DNA of 64,000 nucleotides. Source: Stenotrophomonas indicatrix. Its GTDB lineage: Bacteria > Pseudomonadota > Gammaproteobacteria > Xanthomonadales > Xanthomonadaceae. Below the pieces are notes generated by a model. That model was given only the letters and a program-made list of their open reading frames with translations, was not told where the DNA came from and did not search any database. Positions 9,199 through 18,384 of the stretch are shown here, one piece after another; within the stretch, counting starts at the first letter, position 1, and every line of letters starts with the position of its first letter. The stretch lies in assembly GCF_002750975.1 (NCBI RefSeq), contig NZ_PEJS01000001.1, positions 620,001 to 684,000 of the forward strand, written 5' to 3'. A program made the position numbers and the translations under genes.

Positions 9199-10143
9199 GT
9201 GACCGTATCCACCCTCGCTTTTGTCTTCCCCGGTCAGGGCTCGCAGTCTGTGGGCATGCTGGCCGAGCTGGCCGAACTGCACCCGCAGGTGCGTGAGGCC
9301 TTCACCGAGGCATCCGATGGTGCCGGCGTTGACCTGTGGGCGTTGTCCCAGGGCGGCCCGGAGGAAATGCTCAACCGTACCGAATACACCCAGCCGGCCC
9401 TGCTGGCCGCCAGCATCGGCGCGTGGCGCGCCTGGAACGCCGTGGGCGGTCCGCGTCCGTCGGTTCTGGCGGGCCACAGCCTGGGTGAGTACACCGCCCT
9501 GGTCGCCGCTGGCGCCCTCAGCCTGCACGACGGTGCGCACCTGGTGCGCCTGCGCGGCCAGCTGATGCAGGACGCCGCACCGGCGGGTGTCGGCGCGATG
9601 GCCGCCGTGCTCGGCGCTGAAGATCAGCTGGTGCTGGACGTCTGCGCGGAAGCTGCCGGCAGCCAGGTGGTCGTTCCGGCCAACTTCAACTCGCCGGGCC
9701 AGATCGTGATCGGCGGCGACGCTGCCGCGGTCGACCGCGCGCTGGCGCTGCTGGCCGAGAAGGGCGTGCGCAAGGCGGTCAAGCTGGCCGTCAGCGTGCC
9801 CTCGCACACCCCGCTGATGCGCGAAGCCGCCAACCGTCTGGCCGAAGTGATGGCCGGCCTGTCCTGGCAGCTGCCGCAGCTGCCGGTGGTGCAGAACGTC
9901 GACGCCAAGGTGCACGACGGTGTGGACGCGATCCGCGCCGCGCTGGTGCAGCAGCTGTACCAGCCCGTGCAGTGGACCGGCTGCGTGCAGGCGCTGGCCG
10001 CCCGTGGCGTCACCCGGATCGCCGAATGCGGCCCGGGCAAGGTGCTGACCGGTCTGGTCAAGCGCATCGACAAGGCCATCGACGGCCGTTCCCTGGCCAC
10101 CCCGGGCGACTTCGAAACCGCCCGCGAGACGTGGTCGGCCTGA
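9199..10143 (+). CDS. fabD: Malonyl-CoA:ACP transacylase
   Basis: FabD loads malonate from CoA onto ACP. The protein starts VTVSTLAFVFPGQGSQS from a GTG at 9199 (314 residues, usual length); the upstream open frame is not family-like. The nucleophile Ser is in GHSLGEYTAL (residue 94) and the catalytic His region is SVPSHTPLM. The 82-bp gap to fabG contains GAGGAAA before the fabG start. Confidence 0.95.
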   Translation: MTVSTLAFVFPGQGSQSVGMLAELAELHPQVREAFTEASDGAGVDLWALSQGGPEEMLNRTEYTQPALLAASIGAWRAWNAVGGPRPSVLAGHSLGEYTALVAAGALSLHDGAHLVRLRGQLMQDAAPAGVGAMAAVLGAEDQLVLDVCAEAAGSQVVVPANFNSPGQIVIGGDAAAVDRALALLAEKGVRKAVKLAVSVPSHTPLMREAANRLAEVMAGLSWQLPQLPVVQNVDAKVHDGVDAIRAALVQQLYQPVQWTGCVQALAARGVTRIAECGPGKVLTGLVKRIDKAIDGRSLATPGDFETARETWSA

Positions 10144-10225
10144 TTGCCCCTGTTCCTGCCGACCGTGCCGGTGGCCGCTGCAAGCGGCGCGGGTGCGGCG
10201 GCCGCCCCAGCCTGAGGAAAACATC

Positions 10226-10969
10226 ATGAGCAAGCCCCTGCAGGGTGAAATCGCACTGGTTACCGGTGCCAGCCGTGGCATTGGTGCCGCCATCGCCGAT
10301 CTGCTGGCCGCCCAGGGCGCCACCGTCATCGGCACCGCCACCACCGATTCCGGCGCCGCCGCGATCGGCGAGCGCCTGGCTGCCCACGGCGGTCACGGCC
10401 GCGCGCTGAACGTCACCGACGCCGCTGCGCTCGATGCCGTGCTTGACGGTATCGCCAAGGAATTCGGCCCGATCTCGATCCTGGTCAACAACGCCGGCAT
10501 CACCCGCGACAACCTGCTGATGCGCATGAAGGAAGACGATTGGGCGTCGATCATCGACACCAACCTGACCAGCGTGTTCCGTACCAGCAAGGCCGTCATG
10601 CGCGGCATGATGAAGGCGCGCAAGGGCCGCATCATCAACATCGCCTCGGTGGTGGGCGTGACCGGCAACGCCGGCCAGGCCAACTATGCCGCCGCCAAGG
10701 CCGGCATCATCGGTTTCTCCAAGTCGCTGGCCAAGGAAATCGGCTCGCGCGGGGTCACCGTCAACGTGGTCGCGCCGGGCTTCATCGACACCGACATGAC
10801 CAAGGCGCTGCCGGAAGAAGCGCGTACAGCGCTGATCGGCGACATCGCCCTCGAACGCCTGGGTTCGCCGGAGGACATCGCCCATGCGGTGGCCTTCCTG
10901 GCCAGCCCGGCTGCCGGCTACATCACCGGCGAAACTCTCCATGTGAACGGCGGCATGTACATGCCGTAA
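10226..10969 (+). CDS. fabG: 3-oxoacyl-ACP reductase
   Basis: A 247-residue short-chain dehydrogenase with the NADPH motif TGASRGIG (13-20), NNAG (88-91) and the catalytic Ser141, Tyr154 and Lys158 in YAAAK. FabG reduces 3-oxoacyl-ACP to 3-hydroxyacyl-ACP. GAGGAAA precedes the ATG at a good distance. Length, motifs and position between fabD and acpP make the assignment firm. Confidence 0.96.
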   Translation: MSKPLQGEIALVTGASRGIGAAIADLLAAQGATVIGTATTDSGAAAIGERLAAHGGHGRALNVTDAAALDAVLDGIAKEFGPISILVNNAGITRDNLLMRMKEDDWASIIDTNLTSVFRTSKAVMRGMMKARKGRIINIASVVGVTGNAGQANYAAAKAGIIGFSKSLAKEIGSRGVTVNVVAPGFIDTDMTKALPEEARTALIGDIALERLGSPEDIAHAVAFLASPAAGYITGETLHVNGGMYMP

Positions 10970-11121
10970 GCAAGGGGCGCAGGGATCGCGCCGCAAGTGG
11001 TTGATCTGCGAGGATTTTTGCTGCAATGCAAGGTCGCGCCGGTTTCCACTACACTATCCCACGGCCATCGCCTTTGATGGCGACCACTTTTGAACCACTA
11101 CTCCATCTGGAGCGATATCCC

Positions 11122-11361
11122 ATGAGCACCATCGAAGAACGCGTCAAGAAAATCGTCATCGAACAGCTTGGCGTCAAGGAAGAAGAAGTCACCAACAGCG
11201 CATCGTTCGTCGATGACCTGGGCGCTGACTCGCTGGACACCGTCGAGCTGGTGATGGCGCTGGAAGAAGAATTCGAGTGCGAGATCCCGGACGAAGAAGC
11301 CGAGAAGATCGGCACCGTGCAGGCTGCGATCACCTACATCACGGCCCACGTCAAGGCCTGA
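11122..11361 (+). CDS. acpP: Acyl carrier protein
   Basis: A 79-residue acidic helical protein with the phosphopantetheine attachment Ser37 in GADSLDT. The ATG at 11122 follows TCTGGAGCGATATCCC, so the longer open frame from 11026 is not used. The gap from fabG (152 bp) and hairpins on the 3' side suggest acpP may also be transcribed on its own, as is common for this abundant protein. Confidence 0.97.
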   Translation: MSTIEERVKKIVIEQLGVKEEEVTNSASFVDDLGADSLDTVELVMALEEEFECEIPDEEAEKIGTVQAAITYITAHVKA

Positions 11362-11415
11362 TGCAGGACGTCAGTGCGCGTGCGGGCGTTGAGTCCGGCG
11401 CGCACGACACCCCAT

Positions 11416-11436
11416 GGGGCCGCTGTTTGCGGCCCC
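11416..11436 (+). terminator. Hairpin after acpP
   Basis: GGGGCCGC (11416-11423), loop TGTTT and GCGGCCCC (11429-11436) form a perfect 8-bp GC-rich stem followed by GTGTGTTTG. It lies 54 bases after acpP and 70 before fabF. The tail is only partly T-rich, so partial termination or transcript protection is the cautious reading. Confidence 0.5.
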
Positions 11437-11506
11437 GTGTGTTTGCGCACCACACCGAAGTAAACCGCGTTACCCGCAAAGAACGTTCGGGTCAGGAGAA
11501 TCAGCA

Positions 11507-12769
<1,263 letters not shown>

Positions 12770-12777
12770 TCGCACCG

Positions 12778-12800
12778 GTAGGGTCGAGCCATGCTCGGCT
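12778..12800. repeat. SMAG-type palindromic repeat after fabF
   Basis: GTAGGGTCGAGCCATGCTCGGCTC begins with GTAG and folds through GAGC-CAT-GCTC. GTAG-ended short palindromes are the hallmark of SMAG elements in Stenotrophomonas maltophilia. It lies 9 bases after the fabF stop. Confidence 0.7.
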
Positions 12801-12812
12801 CCGCCAACCACG

Positions 12813-12834
12813 AGGCCGCCGCAAGGCGGCTTCC
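12813..12834 (+). terminator. Possible fabF terminator
   Basis: GCCGCC (12815-12820), tetraloop GCAA and GGCGGC (12825-12830) followed by TTCCGT, between the SMAG repeat and pabB. The stem is short and the T-tract weak. Confidence 0.4.
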
Positions 12835-12861
12835 GTGTATCCGTCTCCCGAACTGGCTGCC

Positions 12862-14226
12862 ATGACCCACGCCCCGCTGATCCACCCGCTGCCGCACCCG
12901 ATCGACCTGCTGGCCCTGCAGCAGCGCGACCCGGCGCGTTTCCCGCTGCTGATGGAGTCCACCGCCTCGGGCACTGCGCAGGGCCGCTGGAGCCTGCTGC
13001 TGGCCGCGCAGGGCGATACGCTGCAGCTGGACGCCGATGGCCAGGTGCGCGACCAGCACGGCGCGGTGCAGCCCGGCAGCTTCCTGCAGGCGCTGGACCA
13101 CGCATGGCAGGCACAGCGATTGCCGCACGGCGGCGGCCACGCGCTGCCGTTCCGCGGTGGCTGGGCGCTGATGCTCGATTACGAAGTGGCCAGCCAGGTC
13201 GAGCCGGTGCTGCCGGCGCGCGCGCGCGATGACGGCCGGCCGACCGCACTTGCCCTGCGCTGCCCGGCCGCCGTGCTGCATGACCACCAGGCCGACGCCA
13301 GCTTCCTCATTGCCGAAGCGGGCGAGCAAGCACTGCTGGACTCGCTGGTCACGCTGGTAGCGGGTGAACTGCCGCCGGCCGGGCAGGGCTGGCAGCCGCC
13401 GCAGTCGGTCAGCGAAGACGAGCCACAGCGCTTCACCGAGGGTGTGCGCCGGGTGATCGACTACCTGCGCGCCGGCGACGTGTTCCAGGTGAACTTGTCG
13501 CGGCGCTGGAGCGCGCACTTCGCAGCACCGGTCAGCCCGCAGGCGCTGTACGCGCAGCTGCGGCGGGCCAATCCGGCGCCGTTTGCCGGCTTGTTCAGTG
13601 CGCACGGCCGGCATGTGGTCAGCTCGTCGCCGGAACGGCTGGTGTCGGTGCATGGCGGCCACGCGCAGACCCGCCCGATCGCCGGCACCCGTCCGCGCTT
13701 CGAGGGCGACGACGATGCCGCGCGCATCCAGGAACTGGTCGGCCATCCCAAGGAGCGCGCCGAGCACGTGATGCTGATCGACCTGGAGCGCAACGATCTG
13801 GGCCGCATCTGCCTGCCCGGCACGGTCGTGGTGGACGAGCTGATGACCGTGGAAAGCTACGCCCACGTGCACCACATCGTCAGCAACGTCAGCGGCCAGC
13901 TGCGCGCGGACGTCACCCCGGGCGAGGTGATCGCCGCGACCTTCCCCGGCGGCACCATCACCGGCTGCCCGAAGGTGCGCTGCATGCAGATCATCAGCGA
14001 ACTGGAGCAGGTGCCACGCGGCGCGTACACCGGTGCGTTCGGCTGGCTGAACCGCGATGGCGACCTGGACCTGAACATCCTGATCCGCACCGCCGAGGTG
14101 GACGGCAACGAGGTCAGCTTCCGCACCGGAGCCGGCATCGTGGTCGATTCGGACCCGGACAAGGAACTGGACGAAACCCGGGCCAAGGCCCGCGGCCTGC
14201 TGCGGGCGCTGGGGCAGCAGGGTTGA
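12862..14226 (+). CDS. pabB: Aminodeoxychorismate synthase component I
   Basis: The 454-residue chorismate-binding enzyme has the family motifs SSSPERLVSVHGG, PIAGTRPR, ERAEHVMLIDLERNDLGR, ESYAHVHHIVSNVSG, FPGGTITGCPK and the C-terminal GAGIVVDSDPDKELDET. It makes 4-amino-4-deoxychorismate for folate with a glutamine amidotransferase partner that is not in this window. It occupies the place where E. coli has pabC, between fabF and mltG. The motif reads PIAGT where E. coli PabB has PIKGT, so TrpE-like activity cannot be excluded from sequence; the context favours folate. The start at 12862 is preferred over the in-frame 12835. Confidence 0.8.
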   Translation: MTHAPLIHPLPHPIDLLALQQRDPARFPLLMESTASGTAQGRWSLLLAAQGDTLQLDADGQVRDQHGAVQPGSFLQALDHAWQAQRLPHGGGHALPFRGGWALMLDYEVASQVEPVLPARARDDGRPTALALRCPAAVLHDHQADASFLIAEAGEQALLDSLVTLVAGELPPAGQGWQPPQSVSEDEPQRFTEGVRRVIDYLRAGDVFQVNLSRRWSAHFAAPVSPQALYAQLRRANPAPFAGLFSAHGRHVVSSSPERLVSVHGGHAQTRPIAGTRPRFEGDDDAARIQELVGHPKERAEHVMLIDLERNDLGRICLPGTVVVDELMTVESYAHVHHIVSNVSGQLRADVTPGEVIAATFPGGTITGCPKVRCMQIISELEQVPRGAYTGAFGWLNRDGDLDLNILIRTAEVDGNEVSFRTGAGIVVDSDPDKELDETRAKARGLLRALGQQG

Positions 14227-14256
14227 TCGATTGCCGCCGCCGGGCATGGCTTGTGG

Positions 14257-14277
14257 GTGCCGACCGTTGGTCGGCAC
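14257..14277. repeat. Palindromic repeat, copy 1 (GTGCCGACC type)
   Basis: GTGCCGACC, loop GTT and GGTCGGCAC form a perfect 9-bp stem 30 bases after pabB. A near-identical copy lies at 14337-14357 in the same orientation, so the two flank the SMAG palindrome at 14297-14320. REP-like hairpins of this kind often stabilise mRNA ends. Confidence 0.7.
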
Positions 14278-14296
14278 GGATGCCCCCATGGCCGTT

Positions 14297-14320
14297 CATC
14301 CACGCATGGCGTGGATCTAC
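14297..14320. repeat. SMAG palindromic repeat between pabB and mltG
   Basis: CATCCACGCATGGCGTGGATCTAC; the reverse strand reads GTAGATCCACGCCATGCGTG and on. The same palindrome recurs at 19106-19129 and 19159-19180. It matches the GTAG-ended SMAG repeats known from Stenotrophomonas maltophilia. Confidence 0.85.
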
Positions 14321-14336
14321 TGGAGATGGCGGGTGG

Positions 14337-14357
14337 GTGCCGACCGTTGCTCGGCAC
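14337..14357. repeat. Palindromic repeat, copy 2 (GTGCCGACC type)
   Basis: GTGCCGACCGTTGCTCGGCAC differs from the copy at 14257-14277 by one base in the right arm, which shortens the perfect stem to 7 bp. Same orientation as copy 1, 80 bases apart. Confidence 0.65.
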
Positions 14358-14435
14358 GGACGCGTGCCCCCGGTCATGACCCCGCCCCACCGGGCACGGT
14401 ATCCTGCACGACGGAATCGAGTTCAGAGGTAGTCC

Positions 14436-15497
14436 ATGGCGGGAGCCAAGCGCGGGTGTCTGTTGGTGGTAACGCTGCTGCTGGTGCTGGCCGCCATCGT
14501 GGCCGGCGCGGGCGCGTGGTTCTTCTACAAGCAGAGCCAGTTTGCCGACGTGCCGTTGACCCCCAGTGCGGACAGCGTGGTCATCGCCAGCGGCGATGGC
14601 ATGAACAGCGTGCTGCGCAAGCTGCGCGAGGCCGGCGTGGACGAGGGCCAGGACACCCAATGGCAGCTGCTGGCCCGCCAGCTGGACGCCGCCGGCAAGC
14701 TGAAGGTGGGCGAGTACGCGCTGAGCAAGGACCTGACCCCGCGCGAGCTGCTGCTGCGCATGCGCGCGGGCAAGGTGCTGCAGCACCGCGTCACCATCAT
14801 CGAAGGCTGGAACATCCGCCAGCTGCGCGCCGCGCTCAAACGCGCCGATCCGCTGCTGCACACTACCGACACCCTCGATGACGCAGCGCTGATGGATCGC
14901 CTCGGTTTCGCCGGCCAGCATCCGGAAGGCCGGTTCCTGCCGGAAACCTACGTCTACCAGCGCGGCGACAGCGACCTGGACGTGCTCAAGCGTGCCCACG
15001 GCGCGATGGAGAAGGCGCTGGACGAAGCCTGGGAAAGCCGTGCGCCGGACCTGCCGATCAACACGCCCTACGAGCTGCTGACGCTGGCGTCGATCATCGA
15101 AAAGGAAACCGCGCTGGCCAGCGAGCGACCGCAGATTGCCGGCGTGTTCATGCGCCGCCTGAAGATCGGCATGCGCCTGCAGACCGATCCGACCGTGATC
15201 TACGGCATCGGCGCGGCGTACGACGGCAACATCCGCCGCCGCGACCTGACCACCGATACGCCCTACAACACCTACACCCGCTCTGGCCTGACCCCGACCC
15301 CGATCGCCATGCCCAGCCGCGATGCGCTGATGGCCGCTGCACAACCGGCACCGGGCGATGCGCTGTACTTCGTCGCGGTGGGCGATGGCAGTGGCGCACA
15401 CGTGTTCTCGCCCAGCCTGGACAAACACAACGCCGCCGTAGCCCGCTACCTGCAGCAGCTGCGCCAGCAACGCACCCAGGAGACTCCGGCGCAATGA
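14436..15497 (+). CDS. mltG: Endolytic murein transglycosylase MltG
   Basis: The 353-residue protein has one N-terminal membrane anchor (about residues 7-30) and a YceG/MltG domain. The catalytic Glu is in LASIIEKETALASERP and the substrate-groove motifs RLKIGMRLQTDPTVIYG and YNTYTRSGLTPTPI are present. MltG cuts nascent glycan strands in the periplasm. Its stop overlaps the tmk start by 4 bases, giving a coupled mltG-tmk-holB-pilZ run. Confidence 0.94.
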   Translation: MAGAKRGCLLVVTLLLVLAAIVAGAGAWFFYKQSQFADVPLTPSADSVVIASGDGMNSVLRKLREAGVDEGQDTQWQLLARQLDAAGKLKVGEYALSKDLTPRELLLRMRAGKVLQHRVTIIEGWNIRQLRAALKRADPLLHTTDTLDDAALMDRLGFAGQHPEGRFLPETYVYQRGDSDLDVLKRAHGAMEKALDEAWESRAPDLPINTPYELLTLASIIEKETALASERPQIAGVFMRRLKIGMRLQTDPTVIYGIGAAYDGNIRRRDLTTDTPYNTYTRSGLTPTPIAMPSRDALMAAAQPAPGDALYFVAVGDGSGAHVFSPSLDKHNAAVARYLQQLRQQRTQETPAQ

Positions 15498-16159
15498 GTT
15501 CCGCGCTGCTTCGCCATCCCCGTTTCGTCAGCCTGGAAGGCGGCGAGGGCGCGGGCAAGACCACCGCCATCAACGCCATCCGCGAGTGCCTGCGCCGCCA
15601 CGGCCATGAGGTCGTGTTGACCCGCGAGCCCGGTGGCACGCCGCTGGCCGAGCGCATCCGCGGCCTGGTGCTGAAGCCCGATGCCGAGATTGCTGCCGAG
15701 CCGCTCAGTGCCGAGGCTGAGCTGCTGCTGGTGTTCGCCGCGCGCGCGCAGCATGTGCGCCAGGTGATCCAGCCGGCGCTGCAGCGCGGCGCCTACGTGC
15801 TCAGCGATCGTTTCACCGATTCCAGCTATGCCTACCAGGGCGGCGGTCGCGGCCTCGACCCGCAGTGGATCGCCGACCTGGAGCGCCGCGCCGTGGGCCT
15901 GCTGCCCGGTTTGACCCTGTTGTTGGACGTGGACGTGGCCGTCGGCCGCGCGCGTGCCAACGGCCGCGACCTGTGGCCGGACCGCATCGAAAGCGAGCAG
16001 GACGATTTTTTCCAGCGCGTGCGCGAAGTGTTCCGCAGCCGTGCGCAGCAGGACCCGCAGCGTTTCGCGCTGGTTGATGCAGGCCAGGTGCAGGAGCGCG
16101 TGGCCGCCGATGTGGTTGCACGTGTCGAGCGCTGGCTGCAGCAAGGGGAGGGCGCATGA
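15494..16159 (+). CDS. tmk: Thymidylate kinase
   Basis: A 221-residue kinase with P-loop EGGEGAGKTTAI, the DR-x motif in LSDRFTDSSYAYQGGGRG, and the LID-type region. It phosphorylates dTMP to dTDP. It overlaps mltG and holB by 4 bases each, a conserved operon. Confidence 0.95.
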   Translation: MSSALLRHPRFVSLEGGEGAGKTTAINAIRECLRRHGHEVVLTREPGGTPLAERIRGLVLKPDAEIAAEPLSAEAELLLVFAARAQHVRQVIQPALQRGAYVLSDRFTDSSYAYQGGGRGLDPQWIADLERRAVGLLPGLTLLLDVDVAVGRARANGRDLWPDRIESEQDDFFQRVREVFRSRAQQDPQRFALVDAGQVQERVAADVVARVERWLQQGEGA

Positions 16160-17112
16160 GTACGTTCTCGCCCTGGCAGCAGCGCGCGTTCGACCAGACC
16201 GTGGCCGCACTGGATGCAGATCGGCTGGGCCATGGCCTGCTGATCTGTGGCCCGGCCGGGCTGGGCAAGCGCGAAGTGGCCCTGGCGCTGGCCGACCACG
16301 TGCTGGCACGCGGGGATGCCTCGCATGCCACCCGCACCCGGCAGCTGATTGCCGCCGGCACGCATCCCGACCTGCAGCTGATCAGCTTCATTCCGAACAA
16401 GAGTGGCGACAAGCTGCGCACCGAGATCGTGATCGAGCAGGTGCGCGAGATCAGCAACAAGCTGGCGCTGACCCCGCAGTACGGCGTGGCGCAGGTGGTG
16501 ATCGTCGACCCGGCCGATGCCATCAACCGTTCGGCCGCCAATGCGCTGCTGAAGACCCTGGAAGAACCGCAACCCGGGCGTTACCTGTGGTTGATCAGCA
16601 GTGACCCGGCGCGCCTGCCGCAGACCGTGCGCAGCCGCTGCCAGCGCCTGGAATTCAAGCTGCCGCCGCACGAGGAAGCGCTGGCCTGGCTGCAGCAGCA
16701 GGGCCACAGCGAAGCGGCCGCGCATGAGGCACTGGATGCAGCACGCGGCCATCCCGGGCAGGCCGACAACTGGCTGCGCGAAGATGGCCTGAGCCTGCGT
16801 CGCGAGGTCGGCCGCGAGCTGGAACAGCTGGCCGCCGGCAAGACCGGCGCAGTGGAGCTGGCGCAGAAGTGGTGCGCCGATGACAACGCGGCGCTGCGCC
16901 TGCGCTTCGCCGCCGACCTGGCGCTGGCCCAGGCCAGCACCGATGCCTTGACCACGCCGGAGCGATTGCACAAGCTTGCAGCCTGGTTCGATGCGGCCAA
17001 CCGCACCCGCGACCTGCTGCGCACCACCGTGCGCGCAGACCTTGCGGTGGTCGAGTTGCTGCTGGCCTGGAACAAGGTGAACGAGCGGCCTGCCGCAAGG
17101 GGAAATCGATGA
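16156..17112 (+). CDS. holB: DNA polymerase III subunit delta prime
   Basis: A 318-residue clamp-loader subunit, AAA+-like. The nucleotide-binding region reads GPAGLGKREVAL, and the stretch NALLKTLEEP with SSDPARLPQTVRSRCQRLEF contains the typical SRC motif. It acts with delta, gamma/tau in loading the beta clamp. Overlaps tmk and pilZ by 4 bases. Confidence 0.93.
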   Translation: MSTFSPWQQRAFDQTVAALDADRLGHGLLICGPAGLGKREVALALADHVLARGDASHATRTRQLIAAGTHPDLQLISFIPNKSGDKLRTEIVIEQVREISNKLALTPQYGVAQVVIVDPADAINRSAANALLKTLEEPQPGRYLWLISSDPARLPQTVRSRCQRLEFKLPPHEEALAWLQQQGHSEAAAHEALDAARGHPGQADNWLREDGLSLRREVGRELEQLAAGKTGAVELAQKWCADDNAALRLRFAADLALAQASTDALTTPERLHKLAAWFDAANRTRDLLRTTVRADLAVVELLLAWNKVNERPAARGNR

Positions 17113-17462
17113 GTGCCAGCAACGCCCGCCAGGGCATCCTGTCCCTGGCAGTGAAGGACAAGGCCGCGCTGTACAGCGCGTACATGCCGTTCGTGAAGAA
17201 TGGCGGCATCTTCGTGCCCACGCCCAAGCGTTATTTCCTGGGCGATGAGGTATTCCTGCTGCTGACCCTGCCCGATTCCAGCGAGCGCCTGCCGGTGGCC
17301 GGCAAGGTGATCTGGGTGACTCCGGCCGGTGCGCAGGGCAACCGCACCGCCGGCATCGGCGTGCAGCTGGCCGATGGCCAGGAAGGCGAGACGGTGCGCC
17401 ACAAGATCGAAACGATCCTGGCCGGCCTGACCGGTTCGGACAAGCCGACGCATACGATGTGA
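17109..17462 (+). CDS. pilZ: PilZ domain protein, type IV pilus assembly
   Basis: A 117-residue PilZ-fold protein at the conserved holB-pilZ position. It lacks the RxxxR cyclic-di-GMP binding motif at the N terminus, as in the founding PilZ of Pseudomonas and Xanthomonas, which acts in pilus biogenesis by protein contacts (PilB/FimX) instead of binding the nucleotide. The start overlaps holB by 4 bases. Confidence 0.9.
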   Translation: MSASNARQGILSLAVKDKAALYSAYMPFVKNGGIFVPTPKRYFLGDEVFLLLTLPDSSERLPVAGKVIWVTPAGAQGNRTAGIGVQLADGQEGETVRHKIETILAGLTGSDKPTHTM

Positions 17463-17540
17463 GGTTGCGGATTGGCCTGCCCGGTGGGGCCGGGCCATGC
17501 CCGGTTGATCGGGGAATTGGGCCGGGAAAACAGGATGTGA

Positions 17541-17575
17541 AAAGGTGTTGACGCCCTGAAAAACCGCCCTATAAT
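17541..17575 (+). promoter_or_regulatory. tRNA-Val promoter
   Basis: A -35 box TTGACG (17548-17553), a 16-bp spacer and a perfect -10 box TATAAT (17570-17575) end 20 bases before the tRNA. The 12 bases AAAGGTGTTGAC at 17541-17552 also occur in the tailocin promoter elements, so part of that motif may be a general strong -35 context in this organism. Confidence 0.85.
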
Positions 17576-17595
17576 GAGCGGCTCAGCAACACACC

Positions 17596-17670
17596 GGGCG
17601 GTTAGCTCAGCGGTAGAGCATTGCCTTCACACGGCAAGGGTCACAGGTTCGATCCCTGTACCGCCCACCA
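17596..17670 (+). tRNA. tRNA-Val (anticodon CAC)
   Basis: A 75-nt cloverleaf: acceptor GGGCGGT pairs with ACCGCCC, D-arm GCTC/GAGC, anticodon stem TTGCC/GGCAA with loop TTCACAC (anticodon CAC, reads GUG), T-arm ACAGG/CCTGT with TTCGATC loop, discriminator A and an encoded CCA at 17668-17670. It has its own promoter and terminator. Confidence 0.97.
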
Positions 17671-17682
17671 TGTTGCAGAACG

Positions 17683-17712
17683 AAAAAAGCCTCCAGCGAT
17701 GGGGGCTTTTTT
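17683..17712 (+). terminator. Bidirectional intrinsic terminator after tRNA-Val
   Basis: AAAAAAGCC-TCC, loop AGCGAT, then GGGGGCTTTTTT gives a stem with A-tract and T-tract. It can terminate the tRNA on the plus strand and the minus-strand gene that ends at 17725. Confidence 0.88.
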
Positions 17713-17724
17713 GTTGCCCGTGAT

Positions 17725-18153
17725 TTACCCGGGCTTGTTTGCCACCGCTGTGATCGCATCGCCGAGACCTGTCTGCGCGGCATGCGCGATCTGGCGCGCG
17801 GCCAGCAGCAGACCATTTCGATGGAAGTCGCCGATCTGCCCGTCGGTACTTCCGTCCACGCGTGCGCGCTCTGCCGCGTGCAGAAGATCGAGCACGGCGG
17901 TCAGTGCGGACAGTGAACGGCCGAGGGAGGCGAGGGTCTGTGCGTTGAGCATCTGCGTGGTGCACGGCTGGCCGTCTTCGCCCTCTCCCCTGCGGATCGC
18001 ATCCAGGAAGGTGAAGAACATCGGCTGCGCGGGAGGGAACTGCTGCTCCTTCAGTGCGCACTCGATCTCGCGTGCGAGGTCTTCGGGAACATTGCTGGCG
18101 ATGTCGCCGATCAGAGCGTGCAGGCGCGGAATGAGGACGGTGTTGTTGGTCAT
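17725..18153 (-). CDS. Hypothetical protein behind a structured leader
   Basis: From the ATG at 18153 (GAGGG 12 to 16 bases upstream) the product is 142 residues, soluble, mostly helical, without a family I can name. The frame stays open upstream to 18279 and that segment reads GTPTRT...ASEGSTM just before the ATG. Similar leader-encoded text precedes small DUF3077-like genes in pseudomonads as I remember them; the resemblance is from memory. The 5' region is the structured RNA at 18154-18349. It converges on the tRNA-Val gene and shares its terminator. Confidence 0.65.
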   Translation of the reverse strand: MTNNTVLIPRLHALIGDIASNVPEDLAREIECALKEQQFPPAQPMFFTFLDAIRRGEGEDGQPCTTQMLNAQTLASLGRSLSALTAVLDLLHAAERARVDGSTDGQIGDFHRNGLLLAARQIAHAAQTGLGDAITAVANKPG

Positions 18154-18349
18154 GGTGGAACCCTCACTGGCATAGGGCCACCTTCCAAAGAGAAGGTGGC
18201 GGACGGTGCGGGTTGGCGTGCCAAGGCAGAAAAGCTCACTGGGAGAAAAGGCCTGGCGGATCTTGCGATCCCCACACACCGCCCGCCATTGAAGGCAGTC
18301 GGTGCATTCTCATTGCTGCGATAGAAATCGCAGCATCCAGTGAGCCTGT
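18154..18349 (-). ncRNA. Structured leader RNA, copy A
   Basis: In transcript order: hairpin I (18335-18314, TGCTGCGAT/ATCGCAGCA), arm 1 of a long-range stem (18287-18277, GGCGGGCGGTG), hairpin II GGATC-GCAA-GATCC (18271-18258), a conserved block CGCCAACCCGCA (18218-18207), arm 2 CACCGTCCGCC (18208-18198) and hairpin III GCCACCTTC/GAAGGTGGC (18200-18177; shares three bases with arm 2), then the ribosome-binding site and the ATG at 18153. A related copy lies at 54311-54503 with the same layout, an identical 12-base block and a compensatory change in the long-range stem. Function unknown; riboregulator, attenuator or processed small RNA are all possible. Confidence 0.65.
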
Positions 18350-18355
18350 TCGTTT

Positions 18356-18384
18356 ATTCGAGACGCCAATCCCGGCCAAGGCAA
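18356..18384 (-). promoter_or_regulatory. Predicted promoter of leader copy A
   Basis: On the minus strand TTGCCT (18384-18379), 17 bases and TCGAAT (18361-18356) form a plausible sigma-70 promoter with a start near 18349. The segment GGGATTGGCGTC just before the -10 box is also present before copy B at 54287-54298, so upstream sequence is conserved too. Confidence 0.55.

Noticed and set aside
12862..14226. Anthranilate synthase TrpE
   Set aside because: The PIAGT motif is TrpE-like, but the fabF-mltG-tmk-holB context is that of the folate gene pabC in E. coli, so pabB is preferred.
14297..14357. SMAG repeats between pabB and mltG as terminators
   Set aside because: They lack T-runs and are repeated elsewhere in the window, so they were called repeats. 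They may still affect mRNA stability.
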